In this document: positions 28,143 through 36,795 of the stretch, piece after piece | Numbering within the stretch: position 1 is the stretch's first letter | Layout: every line of letters starts with the position of its first letter | Origin: Streptomyces aurantiogriseus | GTDB lineage: Bacteria; Actinomycetota; Actinomycetes; Streptomycetales; Streptomycetaceae | Assembly (NCBI RefSeq): GCF_014649375.1 | Contig: NZ_BMSX01000016.1 | Location: forward strand, 124,001-188,000 | Direction: 5' to 3' | Length of the DNA: 64,000 nt | The notes under the pieces: generated by a model | What the model saw: the letters and a program-made list of their open reading frames with translations, nothing else | What the model was told of the DNA's origin: nothing | The model's database searches: none | Program-made: the position numbers and the translations under genes

Positions 28143-29609
28143 ATGTGGTTTCGCCACCTGTCCCCGGTCCGTCCAAGACGCTTATTCGCCGTCCTTGCGC
28201 CCTTGCTGCTCGTGGCTACCTTCCTCGGTGCCCAGCCCGCAGGCGCGGCGACCGTCGACCCCAACGCCTCGTATGTGCTGGTCAACCGCAACAGCGGCAA
28301 GGCCCTGGACGTCTACAACCTGGCGACCAACGACGGCGCCCGCATTACCCAGTGGACCAGGAACGATCAGAACCAGCAGCAGTGGCAGTTCGTCGACTCC
28401 GGCGGCGGTTACTACCGCATCAAGTCCCGCCACTCCGGCAAGGTGCTGGACGTCCACAACTTCTCCACCGCGAACGGCGGCTCGATCGTCCAGTGGGCCG
28501 ACCTGAACGGCACCAATCAGCAGTGGCGGCTGGCCGACAGCTCGGATGGCTACGTGAGGTTCATCTCGCGCCACAGCAACAAGGCCCTCGAAGTACAAGG
28601 CGCCTCCACCGCCGACAACGCGAACATCGTCCAGTACGACGACTGGGGCGGCACCAACCAGCAGTGGCAGCTCGTCAAGGTCGGCGGCGACAATCCCGGC
28701 CCGTGCGATCTTCCGTCGACATACCGCTGGACATCAACGGGCGCGCTGGCGCAGCCCAAGCCGGGGTGGGTCTCGCTCAAGGACTTCACTGTCGCCCCCT
28801 ACAACGGCAGGCAACTCGTCTATGCGACGACGCACGACACGGGGACGAGTTGGGGTTCGATGAACTTCGGCCTGTTCACCAATTGGTCGGGGATGGCCTC
28901 GGCCAGCCAGAACACGATGTCGGCATCCACCGTCGCGCCCACGCTCTTCTACTTCGCGCCGAAGAACATCTGGGTGCTCGCCTACCAGTGGGGCGGGACC
29001 GCCTTCTCCTACCGGACGTCGAGCGACCCCACCAACCCGAATGGCTGGTCATCCCAGCAGGTGCTCTTCTCCGGAAGCATCTCCGGCTCCGGGACAGGAC
29101 CCATCGACCAGACGCTCATCGGTGACGGGACGAACATGTACCTGTTCTTCGCCGGTGACAACGGCAAGATCTACCGGGCCAGTATGCCGATCGGGAACTT
29201 CCCGGGCAGCTTCGGCACGACCTCGACAGTGATCATGAGCGATACGACGAACAACCTGTTCGAAGCCCCGCAGGTCTACAAGCTGCAGGGCCAGAACCGC
29301 TACCTCATGATCGTCGAGGCGATCGGCTCGCAGGGCCGCTACTTCCGCTCGTTCACGGCCACCAGCCTGAACGGCTCATGGACACCCCAGGCCGCGACCG
29401 AGAGCAACCCCTTCGCCGGCAAGGCCAACAGTGGCGCCACCTGGACCAACGACATCAGCCATGGCGAACTGATCCGCACCAGCGCCGATCAGACCATGAC
29501 AGTCGATCCCTGCAATCTGCAGTTGCTCTACCAGGGGCGCAGCCCCAACTCCGGCGGCGACTACGGCCTCCTGCCCTACCGTCCGGGTCTGCTGACACTG
29601 CAGCGCTGA
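28143..29609 (+). CDS. Secreted GH62 alpha-L-arabinofuranosidase with N-terminal ricin-type lectin domain
   Basis: Removes arabinose side chains from arabinoxylan by inversion. The 488-residue product has a signal peptide ending near PAGAAT (about 37), a three-repeat ricin-type domain (38-180) and a GH62 five-bladed propeller (about 190-488). GH62 marks are [15 protein letters not shown] (general base Asp), [20 protein letters not shown], the [10 protein letters not shown] segment and [12 protein letters not shown] (acid Glu). The lectin domain closely resembles that of the esterase, far more than that of the xylanase. AAAGGAGG lies 6 bases before the ATG, which fixes the start although the frame is open further upstream. 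Confidence 0.94.
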   Translation: MWFRHLSPVRPRRLFAVLAPLLLVATFLGAQPAGAATVDPNASYVLVNRNSGKALDVYNLATNDGARITQWTRNDQNQQQWQFVDSGGGYYRIKSRHSGKVLDVHNFSTANGGSIVQWADLNGTNQQWRLADSSDGYVRFISRHSNKALEVQGASTADNANIVQYDDWGGTNQQWQLVKVGGDNPGPCDLPSTYRWTSTGALAQPKPGWVSLKDFTVAPYNGRQLVYATTHDTGTSWGSMNFGLFTNWSGMASASQNTMSASTVAPTLFYFAPKNIWVLAYQWGGTAFSYRTSSDPTNPNGWSSQQVLFSGSISGSGTGPIDQTLIGDGTNMYLFFAGDNGKIYRASMPIGNFPGSFGTTSTVIMSDTTNNLFEAPQVYKLQGQNRYLMIVEAIGSQGRYFRSFTATSLNGSWTPQAATESNPFAGKANSGATWTNDISHGELIRTSADQTMTVDPCNLQLLYQGRSPNSGGDYGLLPYRPGLLTLQR

Positions 29610-29624
29610 CGGCGTGCCACGGGT

Positions 29625-29645
29625 CCGGCTCCGGTATGGAGCCGG
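29625..29645 (+). terminator. Terminator of the arabinofuranosidase gene
   Basis: CCGGCTCC (29625-29632) pairs perfectly with GGAGCCGG (29638-29645) around a 5-base loop, 16 bp after the stop. Confidence 0.7.
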
Positions 29646-29681
29646 CGTGGCGGGCTCGGCGGAAAGCCGAGCTCGCCCGGG

Positions 29682-30098
29682 TCACGCGACAACGTCAGCG
29701 CTCATACGGCGACGGAGCGCGGTTCGGGCAACGCTCACCAGCCCGAGGGCCACCCCGTAACGCGGTGCCGCCGCCGGTGGCGCTTGCCAACGGTCCAGGC
29801 ACACCGGGTCGCCTGGTGCGCTGCGGCAGACGAGCCAGGCTTCGGTGATGTGGGTGAACATCGCCTCGGCCGCACCGCTCGGGTCGTGGGCGGCGATGCG
29901 CTCGTACACGCGGCGATGGCCGCGGTTGGAGGCGGCGCACATGGCGCGCTCGGGCCGGCCCATGTACCGCGCGGTGTTGACGACCTGGCTCTCCATCGCG
30001 CGGACCACCCCACGGGGGATGCGGTTTCCCGACGCCTGCATGATGACGTCGTGGAAGGCGATCCAGCTCGCCCGGCGCGGCCGGTGAAGGGAATCCGC
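29682..30098 (-). pseudogene. GntR/FadR-type regulator, truncated to its FCD ligand-binding domain
   Basis: The readable frame matches the FCD domain of FadR-subfamily regulators: SWIAFHDVIMQASGNRIP, QVVNTARYMGRPERAMCAA, then NRGHRRVYERIAAHDPSGAA and AMFTHITEAW. The His residues that bind a metal in FCD domains are present. The N-terminal winged helix is absent; sequence upstream of about 30098 is unrelated. It is therefore a 5'-deleted gene that may once have controlled a sugar-acid or pentose pathway. An ATG at 30041 could start a 119-residue product, but it would lack DNA binding. Confidence 0.72.
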
Positions 30099-30455
30099 GC
30101 CTGACGAGTGTCGGGTTTGTCCTACGCCGATCGCACAGTTGGTTGGTCTTTGAGTGCCCAGGTGGTGGGCTCGGACAAGTCCCGGGAGGACAGTGGCCTC
30201 CCCGGTCCACGCCGATGCGAGTTCTCACCCGACACGTCGTCGCGGACAGCCAGGAGGCTCCACTGGCGGCGATACCAAGCCGGGGCAGTAGCGCCCTGAT
30301 CGCGGCTCATGCCACGGGAGGTGTCTGCGCGGAGCCTTGCCATCCCGCAGAGAACCCTTCGCCCCAAGGGGCCGCGCCCATGAACGCCGGTCCGGCCGGC
30401 CCGAGGGCGACCGGATACAGTGCGCGAGACGGCAGCCTGGTCAGGGAGGGGAAGC
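30099..30455. other. Intergenic region, probably deletion debris
   Basis: This stretch separates the truncated regulator from the metallophosphoesterase. A leftward open frame (about 30122-30307) contains WYRRQWSLLAVRDDVSGENS, but I recognise no family and there is no ribosome site. GGGAGGGG at 30444-30451 serves the next gene. Confidence 0.4.
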
Positions 30456-31676
30456 GTGACCGACACCAGCAACACCCGACCCGCCGACAGCGAAGCGCAA
30501 GCTCCGCGGAAGAGCCGACTGCACCGCCTGATGCGCTACATCCCCCTGATCGCCCCCGTCCTGCTGTGGGCCGTGCCCTGCTGGGTGCTCCTGCACACCG
30601 GCCAGCACTGGCCGCTGCCCGTCACGCTGGTCGGCACCGCCCTGTTCGCCCTCGGCCTCGTTGGTATGCCGCTCGCGATGGTGCGCGGCCACGGCCGGCG
30701 CCAGCAGGACCGGGCGGCGATCGTCGGTGACACCCTGCTGGGCACGAGCTGGGTTCTGTTCACCTGGTCCATTCTGCTCGGCGTCCCATTGCGGCTCGCC
30801 CTGACCGTGGCCGACGTCGACGAGAGTCAGGACCGGGCCCGAATCGTCACTTGGGCCGTCCTCGGCACAACCGCCGTACTACTCGCCTGGGGGTACGCCG
30901 AGGCCCGCCGCGTGCCACGCGTGCGCCGAGTCGACGTGCAACTCCCACGGCTGGGTGCCGGGTTGGACGGCATCCGCGTCGTCCTCATCACCGACACCCA
31001 CTACGGCCCACTCGACCGCACTCGCTGGTCGGCGCGGGTATGCGAGACGGTGAACGCTCTGGAAGCCGACCTGGTCTGCCACACCGGCGACATCGCGGAC
31101 GGCACGGCCGAACGCCGCCGCGCCCAGGCCGTCCCACTCGGTACCGTGCAAGCCACCCGGGCCCGTGTATACGTCACCGGCAACCACGAGTACTACAGCG
31201 AGGCCCAGGGCTGGGTCGACCTGATGGGCGAGCTGGGCTGGGAGCCGCTGCGCAACCGCCATCTGCTGCTCGAACGCGGAGGCGACACCCTCGTGGTCGC
31301 CGGCGTGGATGACGTCACCGCCGAGTCGTCCGGCCTGGCAGGCCACCGCGCCCACCTCGCCGGAGCCCTGAACGGCGCCGACCCCGACCTACCCGTCCTG
31401 CTCCTGGCACACCAGCCCAAGTTCGTCGACCGGGCGGCAGCCGACGGCATCGACCTCCAACTCTCCGGCCACACCCACGGCGGCCAGATCTGGCCCTTCC
31501 ACCACCTGGTCCGCATCGACCAGCCCGCCCTCGCCGGCCTCAGCCACCACGGAACCCGCACCCTTCTCTACACCAGCCGCGGCACCGGCTTCTGGGGCCC
31601 GCCGTTCCGCGTCTTCGCCCCCAGCGAGATCACCCTGCTCGTGCTCCGCAGCCCGCACCTGCCCACCTCGCCGTAG
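30456..31676 (+). CDS. Membrane-anchored metallophosphoesterase
   Basis: A 406-residue protein. Four hydrophobic helices occupy about 25-150 and a calcineurin-like phosphoesterase domain fills the C-terminal 250 residues. Metal-binding motifs are all present: DTHYG, HTGDIADG, GNHEYY, LAHQP and SGHTHGGQIWPFH. This architecture matches YkuE/YaeI-like enzymes, some of which cleave UDP-diacylglucosamine or other envelope phosphodiesters; the real substrate is unknown. GGGAGGGG lies 5 bases before the GTG at 30456. The gene stands alone and is the last intact gene before the right copy of the ALDH-end repeat. Confidence 0.9.
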   Translation: MTDTSNTRPADSEAQAPRKSRLHRLMRYIPLIAPVLLWAVPCWVLLHTGQHWPLPVTLVGTALFALGLVGMPLAMVRGHGRRQQDRAAIVGDTLLGTSWVLFTWSILLGVPLRLALTVADVDESQDRARIVTWAVLGTTAVLLAWGYAEARRVPRVRRVDVQLPRLGAGLDGIRVVLITDTHYGPLDRTRWSARVCETVNALEADLVCHTGDIADGTAERRRAQAVPLGTVQATRARVYVTGNHEYYSEAQGWVDLMGELGWEPLRNRHLLLERGGDTLVVAGVDDVTAESSGLAGHRAHLAGALNGADPDLPVLLLAHQPKFVDRAAADGIDLQLSGHTHGGQIWPFHHLVRIDQPALAGLSHHGTRTLLYTSRGTGFWGPPFRVFAPSEITLLVLRSPHLPTSP

Positions 31677-31855
31677 CACTGGGCGGGGCCAACACATCCG
31701 CTTGGAGCAGTCCACGAGCCGAGGGTGCGGCGTCGAAAGATGATCAGGCCCGTCTCGCTGAGGACAAGATCCGGACCATTCCCGGGCCGACGGCTCCAAC
31801 GAGCCATACCTGGCCACGTTTTACGCAGGTCAGCGTCGCGTGACGCCTGTACCGC
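31677..31855. other. Intergenic, nothing recognised
   Basis: Lies between the metallophosphoesterase stop and the repeated ALDH end. No ORF with a ribosome site, no hairpin of note and no similarity to sequence upstream of the left repeat copy. Confidence 0.5.
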
Positions 31856-31960
31856 CAGCAGACGAAGAACCTGCTGGTGTCGTACTCGCCGAAGAAGCTG
31901 GGCTTCTTCCAGACGCAGAAAAAGGGCGCCTGACCAAGGCAGATGCCCGTCAGGCGCCCT
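31856..31960. repeat. Direct repeat, right copy (orphan ALDH 3' end plus terminator)
   Basis: Encodes the ALDH tail [18 protein letters not shown] in frame, then runs on to QTQKKGA before a stop. The hairpin GGGCGCCTGAC/GTCAGGCGCCC (31924-31934, 31949-31959) is perfect, better than the left copy. Homology starts abruptly at CAGCAGACG; nothing upstream is ALDH-like. This is what remains at a target site when an element integrates into a gene's 3' end, or what a deletion through a second ALDH gene would leave. Confidence 0.75.
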
Positions 31961-32273
31961 TCTCGGCGCACATCTGCTTGTCGGCGGTCGCCGCTCGGCC
32001 GGCCGAAAAACTGGCTGGAGCCGCACCCCACGCTGGATCTTTCACACCCTGAACCGGACACCTCGCATCCCGCGCACCCTCATCGCTCCCACGGCAGCCT
32101 GGCAACGCCAGCGGTACCAGCCCATTGGCCTCACGACTCGGCACCGCCCCCCGTCAGCGACCTCTCCGACGCCCAGATCGCGCAAGCGCCGAACACCACC
32201 CAGCCGTAGCACATCGCTCGCGATCGAGCGGGCCACGCAGTGCCGTCACGAGTCGGTGAGTCCGAGGCATCGC
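31961..32273. other. Intergenic, no gene seen
   Basis: A 313-bp stretch after the orphan terminator. Short open frames only, without ribosome sites or recognisable protein character. Confidence 0.5.
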
Positions 32274-32654
32274 TCAGAACATGGTGTTGTCGTTCTTGGA
32301 GGTGGGCGGGATGACCTGGAGGACGTCCCAATGTTCGACGATCTTGCCGCCCGCATCGAAGCGAAAGATGTCGATGCCCGCGTACTCCTCGTCGGGCCAG
32401 ATCTGGTGACAGTGCAGGATGACGTGGTCGCCTTCGGCAAAGGCGCGCTTGAATTCGACGCGCTTGCCGGGATACTCGGCGGCCATGCGTTCGAAGTAAT
32501 CGATGAACGCCTGCTTGCCGTCGGCGACGTGCGGGTTGTGCTGGATGTAGGTGTCACCGACGAACTGGTCGATGGCCTCGGCCGGGCGGCACTGGTTGAA
32601 CATCAGGTGGTAGAACGCTTTGGCCGCGGCCTTGTTCTTCTCCGGGTCACTCAT
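32274..32654 (-). CDS. SnoaL-like/NTF2-fold protein
   Basis: A 126-residue single-domain protein of the SnoaL-like polyketide cyclase/NTF2 fold. Typical features are [20 protein letters not shown] at the start, [15 protein letters not shown], and [20 protein letters not shown] near the end, with His and Asp residues lining the cone. Stand-alone members are often hydrolases, isomerases or of unknown activity. The ATG at 32654 overlaps the stop of the SIR2-like remnant (ATGA) with GGAGG just upstream, so the gene was once cotranslated with it. That upstream partner is now broken, but this gene looks intact. Confidence 0.85.
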   Translation of the reverse strand: MSDPEKNKAAAKAFYHLMFNQCRPAEAIDQFVGDTYIQHNPHVADGKQAFIDYFERMAAEYPGKRVEFKRAFAEGDHVILHCHQIWPDEEYAGIDIFRFDAGGKIVEHWDVLQVIPPTSKNDNTMF

Positions 32655-33268
32655 GGCGCCTCCGTAGGGTCGAGCGCCGGGTGCGGCGCGGTGAGTAGTC
32701 CGAGCAGGTGGTCGGCGCCGGCGGGGACGGGCAGGGCCCGACCGGCGAGGTCGGCGGGGGTTTCGGGGCGGTCGGGGTTGACACGGACGAGGCGTGCGTC
32801 GGGGAAGTGGCGGGTGAGGGGTTCGCCAGGCCATCGGATCACGCCTGAGCCGTGCCCAGCCAGTCCTTGAGGCGGTGGCCCGCGGGGAAGTATGGGCTGT
32901 CGACGAACTGGGGGCCGGTGCGGACGTTGATCTCGGCCTCGCCTCCGCAGTTCGGGAATCGGGGCAGGGCATCGGGGTCGGTGACGGCGCCGGTGGCCGG
33001 GTCGTAGGCGGCGAGGCGCTGTCCGACGAGCTGGCGGCTGTACCAGGTGGTGGGGGTGCAGGGGGTGCTGCACTCGTAGCGGCCGTAGTCGCCCTGCGGG
33101 CTGAAGATCCGGTCGAGGGCGAAGCCACCCCGGGCGAAGAGAGCGTCCACGTTGGATGTCATCACCCAGTGGTCCTTGCCGTCTCCTGGCCTTGTGCCAG
33201 ATCTGCCGGTACTCCTCCGGCAGCGCGTCGGCGTCCATGCCCTGCTCCCGGCGCGGCACCAGCAACAC
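32651..33268 (-). pseudogene. SIR2-like (NAD-dependent deacetylase family) gene, frameshifted and 5'-truncated
   Basis: Pieces of one SIR2-family protein lie in two frames. YRQIWHKA comes first. [36 protein letters not shown] and [18 protein letters not shown] follow in the second frame, which stops at about 32839. The end ([15 protein letters not shown] to LDPTEAP) is back in the first frame. SNVD and the Cys pairs of the zinc module are visible, but the N-terminal GAGxS region is absent. At least two frame changes make it non-functional. Family members of this type are often antiphage or NAD-linked enzymes, but that role cannot be claimed here. Confidence 0.7.
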
Positions 33269-33289
33269 CGACCGCCGGCCACCTGCTCG

Positions 33290-33507
33290 GATGCGGCCTT
33301 GGACGACCGCGCGTTCGCCGACATCACCTCGCAGATGCGCTCGGCCCAGGACGTGGCCGGGGACGGCTTGGTTTCAGCTGGCCGGCGAAGTTCCCGGTGG
33401 CGCGGATCGACCAGATCCTGGTCCGCGGCGTGGAGCCGGACAGCTCGTGGGTACTGCCGGCCACCGGCAGCGACCACCTGCCGGTGGCGGCCGGAATCAG
33501 CTGGTGA
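33290..33507 (+). pseudogene. Endonuclease/exonuclease/phosphatase-family C-terminal fragment
   Basis: The frame ending at the TGA at 33505-33507 reads FSWPAKFPVARIDQILVRGV and ATGSDHLPVAAGISW. These contain the RIDQIL and SDHLPV motifs that hold the metal-binding and catalytic Asp and His of this superfamily. Just upstream, DDRAFADITSQMRSAQDVAG in another frame is probably part of the same protein. No start or N-terminal half remains. It abuts the SIR2 remnant head-to-head, implying a deletion between them. Confidence 0.62.
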
Positions 33508-33600
33508 ACACCGCGTGAGGGCTCGGATTCCGTCCCGGCATCCGGGAGTACGCACCTCAGGCGAGAGGGGAAGCCGGGGTGGCGGGGTCGGGGCTGCCGG

Positions 33601-34767
33601 CTACTGCTCACCCAGGCTGGTGGCGTGTTGATCGACCTCGATGTCCGAGCGCCGTGCGCCGGTGAATCGGGTGGGCCGGAAGGCCCGGAGGAGGTCTTGT
33701 TCCTGATCGGTTGCGATCTCGGTCGCGACCAGGCGTCCCAGAATCGGCGCCAAGGTGACTCCGCTGTGCGAGACGAGGCAGTAGACGCGGGACTGCGCGG
33801 AGGCATAGCCGGCGACGGTGTGGCCGTCTGCGGGCAGTGACCGCAAGCCGACGCGCAGGTCGATCCTCGGTGCCCGGCTGGGATCGGTCAGCAGTGCGGA
33901 GAACCGCCGAGCGAGGGTGCTCGCGATGTCGCCGTCCACGGACGGGGGGTCTTCGGGATCGACGTCAGCGTTCAGATCGAGAGCCTGCAGGACGGTACTC
34001 CCGCCGCCTGCGGGGCGGAGGTTGAGGCCGGGGCTGTGGATCACGCAGCGCAGGTCGAGTTGCGGTGACCTGGCGTAGCCGAGCAGACCGACAGTCTGCG
34101 CTCCGCGGCCGACATCCGTCACCATGGGAACGCCGATCCCGGCACCTGCGGCGAGCCGTTGTGTCCAGCGGCCTGCTGCCAGGACGACTCGGTCGCCGCT
34201 ACAGACCTCGCCTGCGGCCAGTGTGACGGACACTCCACCGGGCCTGTCGTCGATGGCCACGACCTCGCCGATCGCGTACGTGGCTCCGTGCTGCTCGGCG
34301 TCCGCCAGCAAGGTGCGCACAAAGAGATCCGGCAGAACGTATCCCTCGCTGGGGAAATGTGCGATGGACGTGATGGTCGCCGGGATGCGGAGGTCGCCTG
34401 CGATCCGCGTTGCTTCGTCAGGCGTGACCCAGTGTGCGGGGTAGCCCAGGGACTGCAGTCGTTCCACGTTGTCGGCGAGCCTCTGCTCGTTCGCGGCGTC
34501 CGCCCACTGCAGTGCCCCGCTGGGGAAGTACGACGGCGCGCCGCGCAGTTGCTCGGCGAGCCTGGCGTGCTCTTCCATCCCCGCGAGGTTCAGCCGGTGG
34601 TAGTCCGGGTCGGGCTTCCGGCTGGAGTTGGTCCAGGCGAAGGTGGTCGCGGTCGTACCGGCGCCGGCTCCCCACTGATCGAGCAGGAGAACGTCCTCGC
34701 CGGCGACGGCAAGGTGCCTTGCGACGCTCACGCCCAGCACACCGGCACCGATGATGATGACCTTCAT
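33601..34767 (-). CDS. FAD-dependent amino-acid/amine oxidoreductase (DAO family)
   Basis: A 388-residue flavoenzyme. The Rossmann FAD motif VIIIGAGVLGVSVARHLA starts at residue 3 and the DAO C-terminal motif is present (GLRSLPADGHTVAGY then LVSHSGVTLAPILGRLVA). The TTATTFAWTNSSRKPDPDYH segment resembles glycine/sarcosine oxidase-like proteins. It should oxidise a small amine or amino acid, passing electrons to oxygen or an acceptor; the substrate is not deducible. The ATG at 34767 is 37 bp downstream of the GntR gene on the same strand, so they form an operon and the enzyme is presumably under that regulator. Confidence 0.88.
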   Translation of the reverse strand: MKVIIIGAGVLGVSVARHLAVAGEDVLLLDQWGAGAGTTATTFAWTNSSRKPDPDYHRLNLAGMEEHARLAEQLRGAPSYFPSGALQWADAANEQRLADNVERLQSLGYPAHWVTPDEATRIAGDLRIPATITSIAHFPSEGYVLPDLFVRTLLADAEQHGATYAIGEVVAIDDRPGGVSVTLAAGEVCSGDRVVLAAGRWTQRLAAGAGIGVPMVTDVGRGAQTVGLLGYARSPQLDLRCVIHSPGLNLRPAGGGSTVLQALDLNADVDPEDPPSVDGDIASTLARRFSALLTDPSRAPRIDLRVGLRSLPADGHTVAGYASAQSRVYCLVSHSGVTLAPILGRLVATEIATDQEQDLLRAFRPTRFTGARRSDIEVDQHATSLGEQ

Positions 34768-34803
34768 CGTTCACGCACTTCCTTTCTGGCAGCGACACGC
34801 TGC

Positions 34804-35517
34804 TCATGTGGCAGGGACAGGCAGCTCCAGGAAGAACTCGGCTGTTCCCGGACGGACGAGGGTCGTGACCACCTCCACGATGCTTCCGTCATCGGCACGC
34901 AACTCCCTGCGCCTCATCAGCGCGGGCGTTCCGACCTCGCTGTGCAGCAATGCGGCGTCGTGCTCATCGAGGGTCACCGGGTCGAGGTAGAGCCGGATCG
35001 CGTCGATCGGTACTCCTCTGCGCTGGAGATACGGGAGGGTGACGAGGTCTTCGAGGTTCTCGTCCAGCAGGTCGGGAGCCACGGCGAAGAGAACGACGTG
35101 CCGCTCGACGGACCGTGGCTCCTCGCGTACGTCGAGCTTGCGGCGGACCAGTTCCACCACGGCTGTGTCGGCGGAGGCGCCGGGGAGAGCCAGGATGGCG
35201 TCTGCGGCCCTGGCGATCCGCGCGGAAACGACTTCGTGTCTGCCCGGTGCGCCCTTTGCGGCTGCCGCGGGGGTGATGAAGTTGAGCAGATTGATCTGCC
35301 GCGTCACGTCCGCGACAAACGTTCCGTGGCGCCGCCGGCGGATCGCCAGTCCCGCGTCGGCCAGGTCGTTGAGGACCCGTTGGGCCGTGGCACGGCTGAC
35401 GCCATGTTGGGTGGAGAGGTCCTTCTCGGTCGGCAGCCGCGCGCCGGGAGGCAGGTCCCCGGCCCGGATCTTCGCTTCGATCTCTCGCCTGATCTGTACG
35501 TAAAGCGGCACGGTCAT
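34804..35517 (-). CDS. GntR-family (HutC/UTRA) transcriptional regulator
   Basis: A 237-residue regulator. The N-terminal winged helix is typical GntR (PLYVQIRREIEAKIRAGDLP, then LPTEKDLSTQHGVSRATAQR), followed by RRRRHGTFVAD and a UTRA-like ligand domain. The ATG at 35517 fits the family start; the open frame extends to 35562 without a better site. HutC-type repressors commonly control catabolic operons and their own gene. Two similar operator-like repeats lie at 35522-35552 and 35732-35761, and the DAO-family enzyme gene follows, so autoregulation with that enzyme as target is likely. Confidence 0.88.
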   Translation of the reverse strand: MTVPLYVQIRREIEAKIRAGDLPPGARLPTEKDLSTQHGVSRATAQRVLNDLADAGLAIRRRRHGTFVADVTRQINLLNFITPAAAAKGAPGRHEVVSARIARAADAILALPGASADTAVVELVRRKLDVREEPRSVERHVVLFAVAPDLLDENLEDLVTLPYLQRRGVPIDAIRLYLDPVTLDEHDAALLHSEVGTPALMRRRELRADDGSIVEVVTTLVRPGTAEFFLELPVPAT

Positions 35518-35521
35518 GGTG

Positions 35522-35552
35522 AGACCGTACATTCCGTCAATTGACTGGTGAT
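35522..35552. promoter_or_regulatory. GntR operator candidate, copy 1
   Basis: CCGTACATTCCG is followed by GTCAATTGAC, a perfect 10-bp palindrome, directly before the GntR start. Shares CCGTACAnT and CAATTGACnGGT with copy 2 about 209 bp further upstream. Confidence 0.5.
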
Positions 35553-35572
35553 GGCGAGCCAACCAGTCCGTT

Positions 35573-35683
35573 CTACGGCGTCACCGCCCTGTTGGCGGCG
35601 CGCTCTTCCTGACCCGTCCTGCGCGGTCTTTCCTCAGCAGGTAGTCGAGTGCCAGAGGGCTGGGCCCTTGCCTGATGTGTCAT
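35573..35683 (-). CDS. Possible 36-residue leader ORF upstream of the GntR gene
   Basis: ATG at 35683 with GGGAG about 10 bases upstream, ending at a TAG at 35573-35575, 55 bp before the GntR start. The product is basic and polar (MTHQARAQPSG to NRAVTP), without a recognised family. Its placement between the two operator copies makes a leader or regulatory ORF conceivable, but chance is equally possible in GC-rich DNA. Confidence 0.25.
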   Translation of the reverse strand: MTHQARAQPSGTRLPAEERPRRTGQEERAANRAVTP

Positions 35684-35731
35684 GTCGGTCTCCCACTTGA
35701 CTGCACCGCGAGCAGCGCCACACAGCTAGAC

Positions 35732-35761
35732 CGTACAATACGGCAATTGACCGGTCAATAG
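35732..35761. promoter_or_regulatory. GntR operator candidate, copy 2
   Basis: CCGTACAATACGGCAATTG continues into TTGACCGGTCAA, a perfect 12-bp palindrome. It resembles copy 1 over about 25 bases. It is the likely distal operator or the promoter of the GntR-oxidase transcript. Confidence 0.5.
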
Positions 35762-35815
35762 CCCCGGTGACCGGGGCGGGCCACCGGGCCACGGATGCGG
35801 CACCGTCCCTCCCGC

Positions 35816-36700
35816 TCAGGCGCCGCCCGTCCGGACCCTTTCGCGCGTCGGTGCCATCGCCCAGCGGATACCGGCGGTCAGCGCCGTGCCGAGCGGCCGT
35901 ACGCACAGATCCTCGGCCGCCCGTATCCGCGGCAGCCGCAGCTCGCGGGAGGCCCAGACGGGCAGGAGCGAGACGGCGTTGGCGGCCAGGGCGGCGTACG
36001 GCAGTCGGGCCGGCAGCGGGATGGGCGGGCGCAGGAGGAGGAAACGGGCGGTGTCCAGGGCCTCGGGTGTGGCCCGCAGTTCGGGCCGGTAGGCGGCGAG
36101 CCGTCGGTCGAGCCCCGCGCGGTCCGTCGGGGGGTCGGGGACGCCCAGGGCCATGGCGATGCGGGCCATGTCGGCGACGTACCCGTCGCAGCCCGCGGCG
36201 TCCAGCGGGCGGGCGCCGTAACGCTGGTGGGCGCGCAGGAAGCAGTCGGTCTCCGCGATGTGCACCCAGCGCAGGAGGTGCGGGTCCGCCGCGGAGTACG
36301 CCCGGCCGTCGGCCGCCGTGCCGCTCACGGTGTCGTGGACGGCGCGCACGCGGTCGCAGGCCGCCCGGGCGCTGTCGGCGGAGCCGTAGGTGGTGACGGC
36401 GAGGAAGGTGCTGGTCCGCTGGAGCCTTCCCCAGGGGTCGCCGCGGAACCCGGAGTGCCCGGCCACGGCGGCCATGGCCAGCGGGTGCAGTGACTGGAGC
36501 AGCAGGGCGGCCAGCCCGCCGGTGAACATCGCGGCGTCGCCGTGCACCCGGCGGACGGGGCGGTCGGGGCCGAACCAGCGCGGTCCCGGCGCGCCGTGGA
36601 TGCGGGCCCGGTCGGCCAGGCCCTCGGGTCCGGCCACGCGGGCGAAGATCGCCTCGCCGACCCGGTCGCGCACGGGTCCGAGGTCCCGCAGGAGTCTCAT
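35816..36700 (-). CDS. MpaB/rubber-oxygenase-like (DUF2236) protein beside the carotenoid genes
   Basis: A 294-residue DUF2236/MpaB-type protein, only distantly like the one at 5487-6383. Family marks are VHGDAAMFTGGLAALLLQSLHP, STFLAVTTYGSADSA, and the haem-region-like LRWVHIAETDCFLRAHQRYG. Members of this group frequently accompany Streptomyces carotenoid clusters, but no step is assigned; an oxidative modification of a lipid or carotenoid is a guess. The ATG at 36700 has GGAAGGAGG about 10 bases upstream. It follows crtU after 95 bp in the same direction and may be the last gene of that operon. Confidence 0.8.
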   Translation of the reverse strand: MRLLRDLGPVRDRVGEAIFARVAGPEGLADRARIHGAPGPRWFGPDRPVRRVHGDAAMFTGGLAALLLQSLHPLAMAAVAGHSGFRGDPWGRLQRTSTFLAVTTYGSADSARAACDRVRAVHDTVSGTAADGRAYSAADPHLLRWVHIAETDCFLRAHQRYGARPLDAAGCDGYVADMARIAMALGVPDPPTDRAGLDRRLAAYRPELRATPEALDTARFLLLRPPIPLPARLPYAALAANAVSLLPVWASRELRLPRIRAAEDLCVRPLGTALTAGIRWAMAPTRERVRTGGA

Positions 36701-36795
36701 GGTGCGACGGCCTCCTTCCCGCGCGGCGCCCCGGCCGCAAGGACCCCTTACAGGCGTAGGCGTCCTCGTCCCCCCCGTACCCTTCGCCGGCCTTT

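Noticed and set aside
30122-30307. Small leftward protein between the truncated regulator and the metallophosphoesterase
   Set aside because: No ribosome site, no family and irregular composition; left as intergenic.
31856-31945. A short separate protein at the orphan ALDH end
   Set aside because: The frame has no start or ribosome site of its own; it is only the copied ALDH tail.
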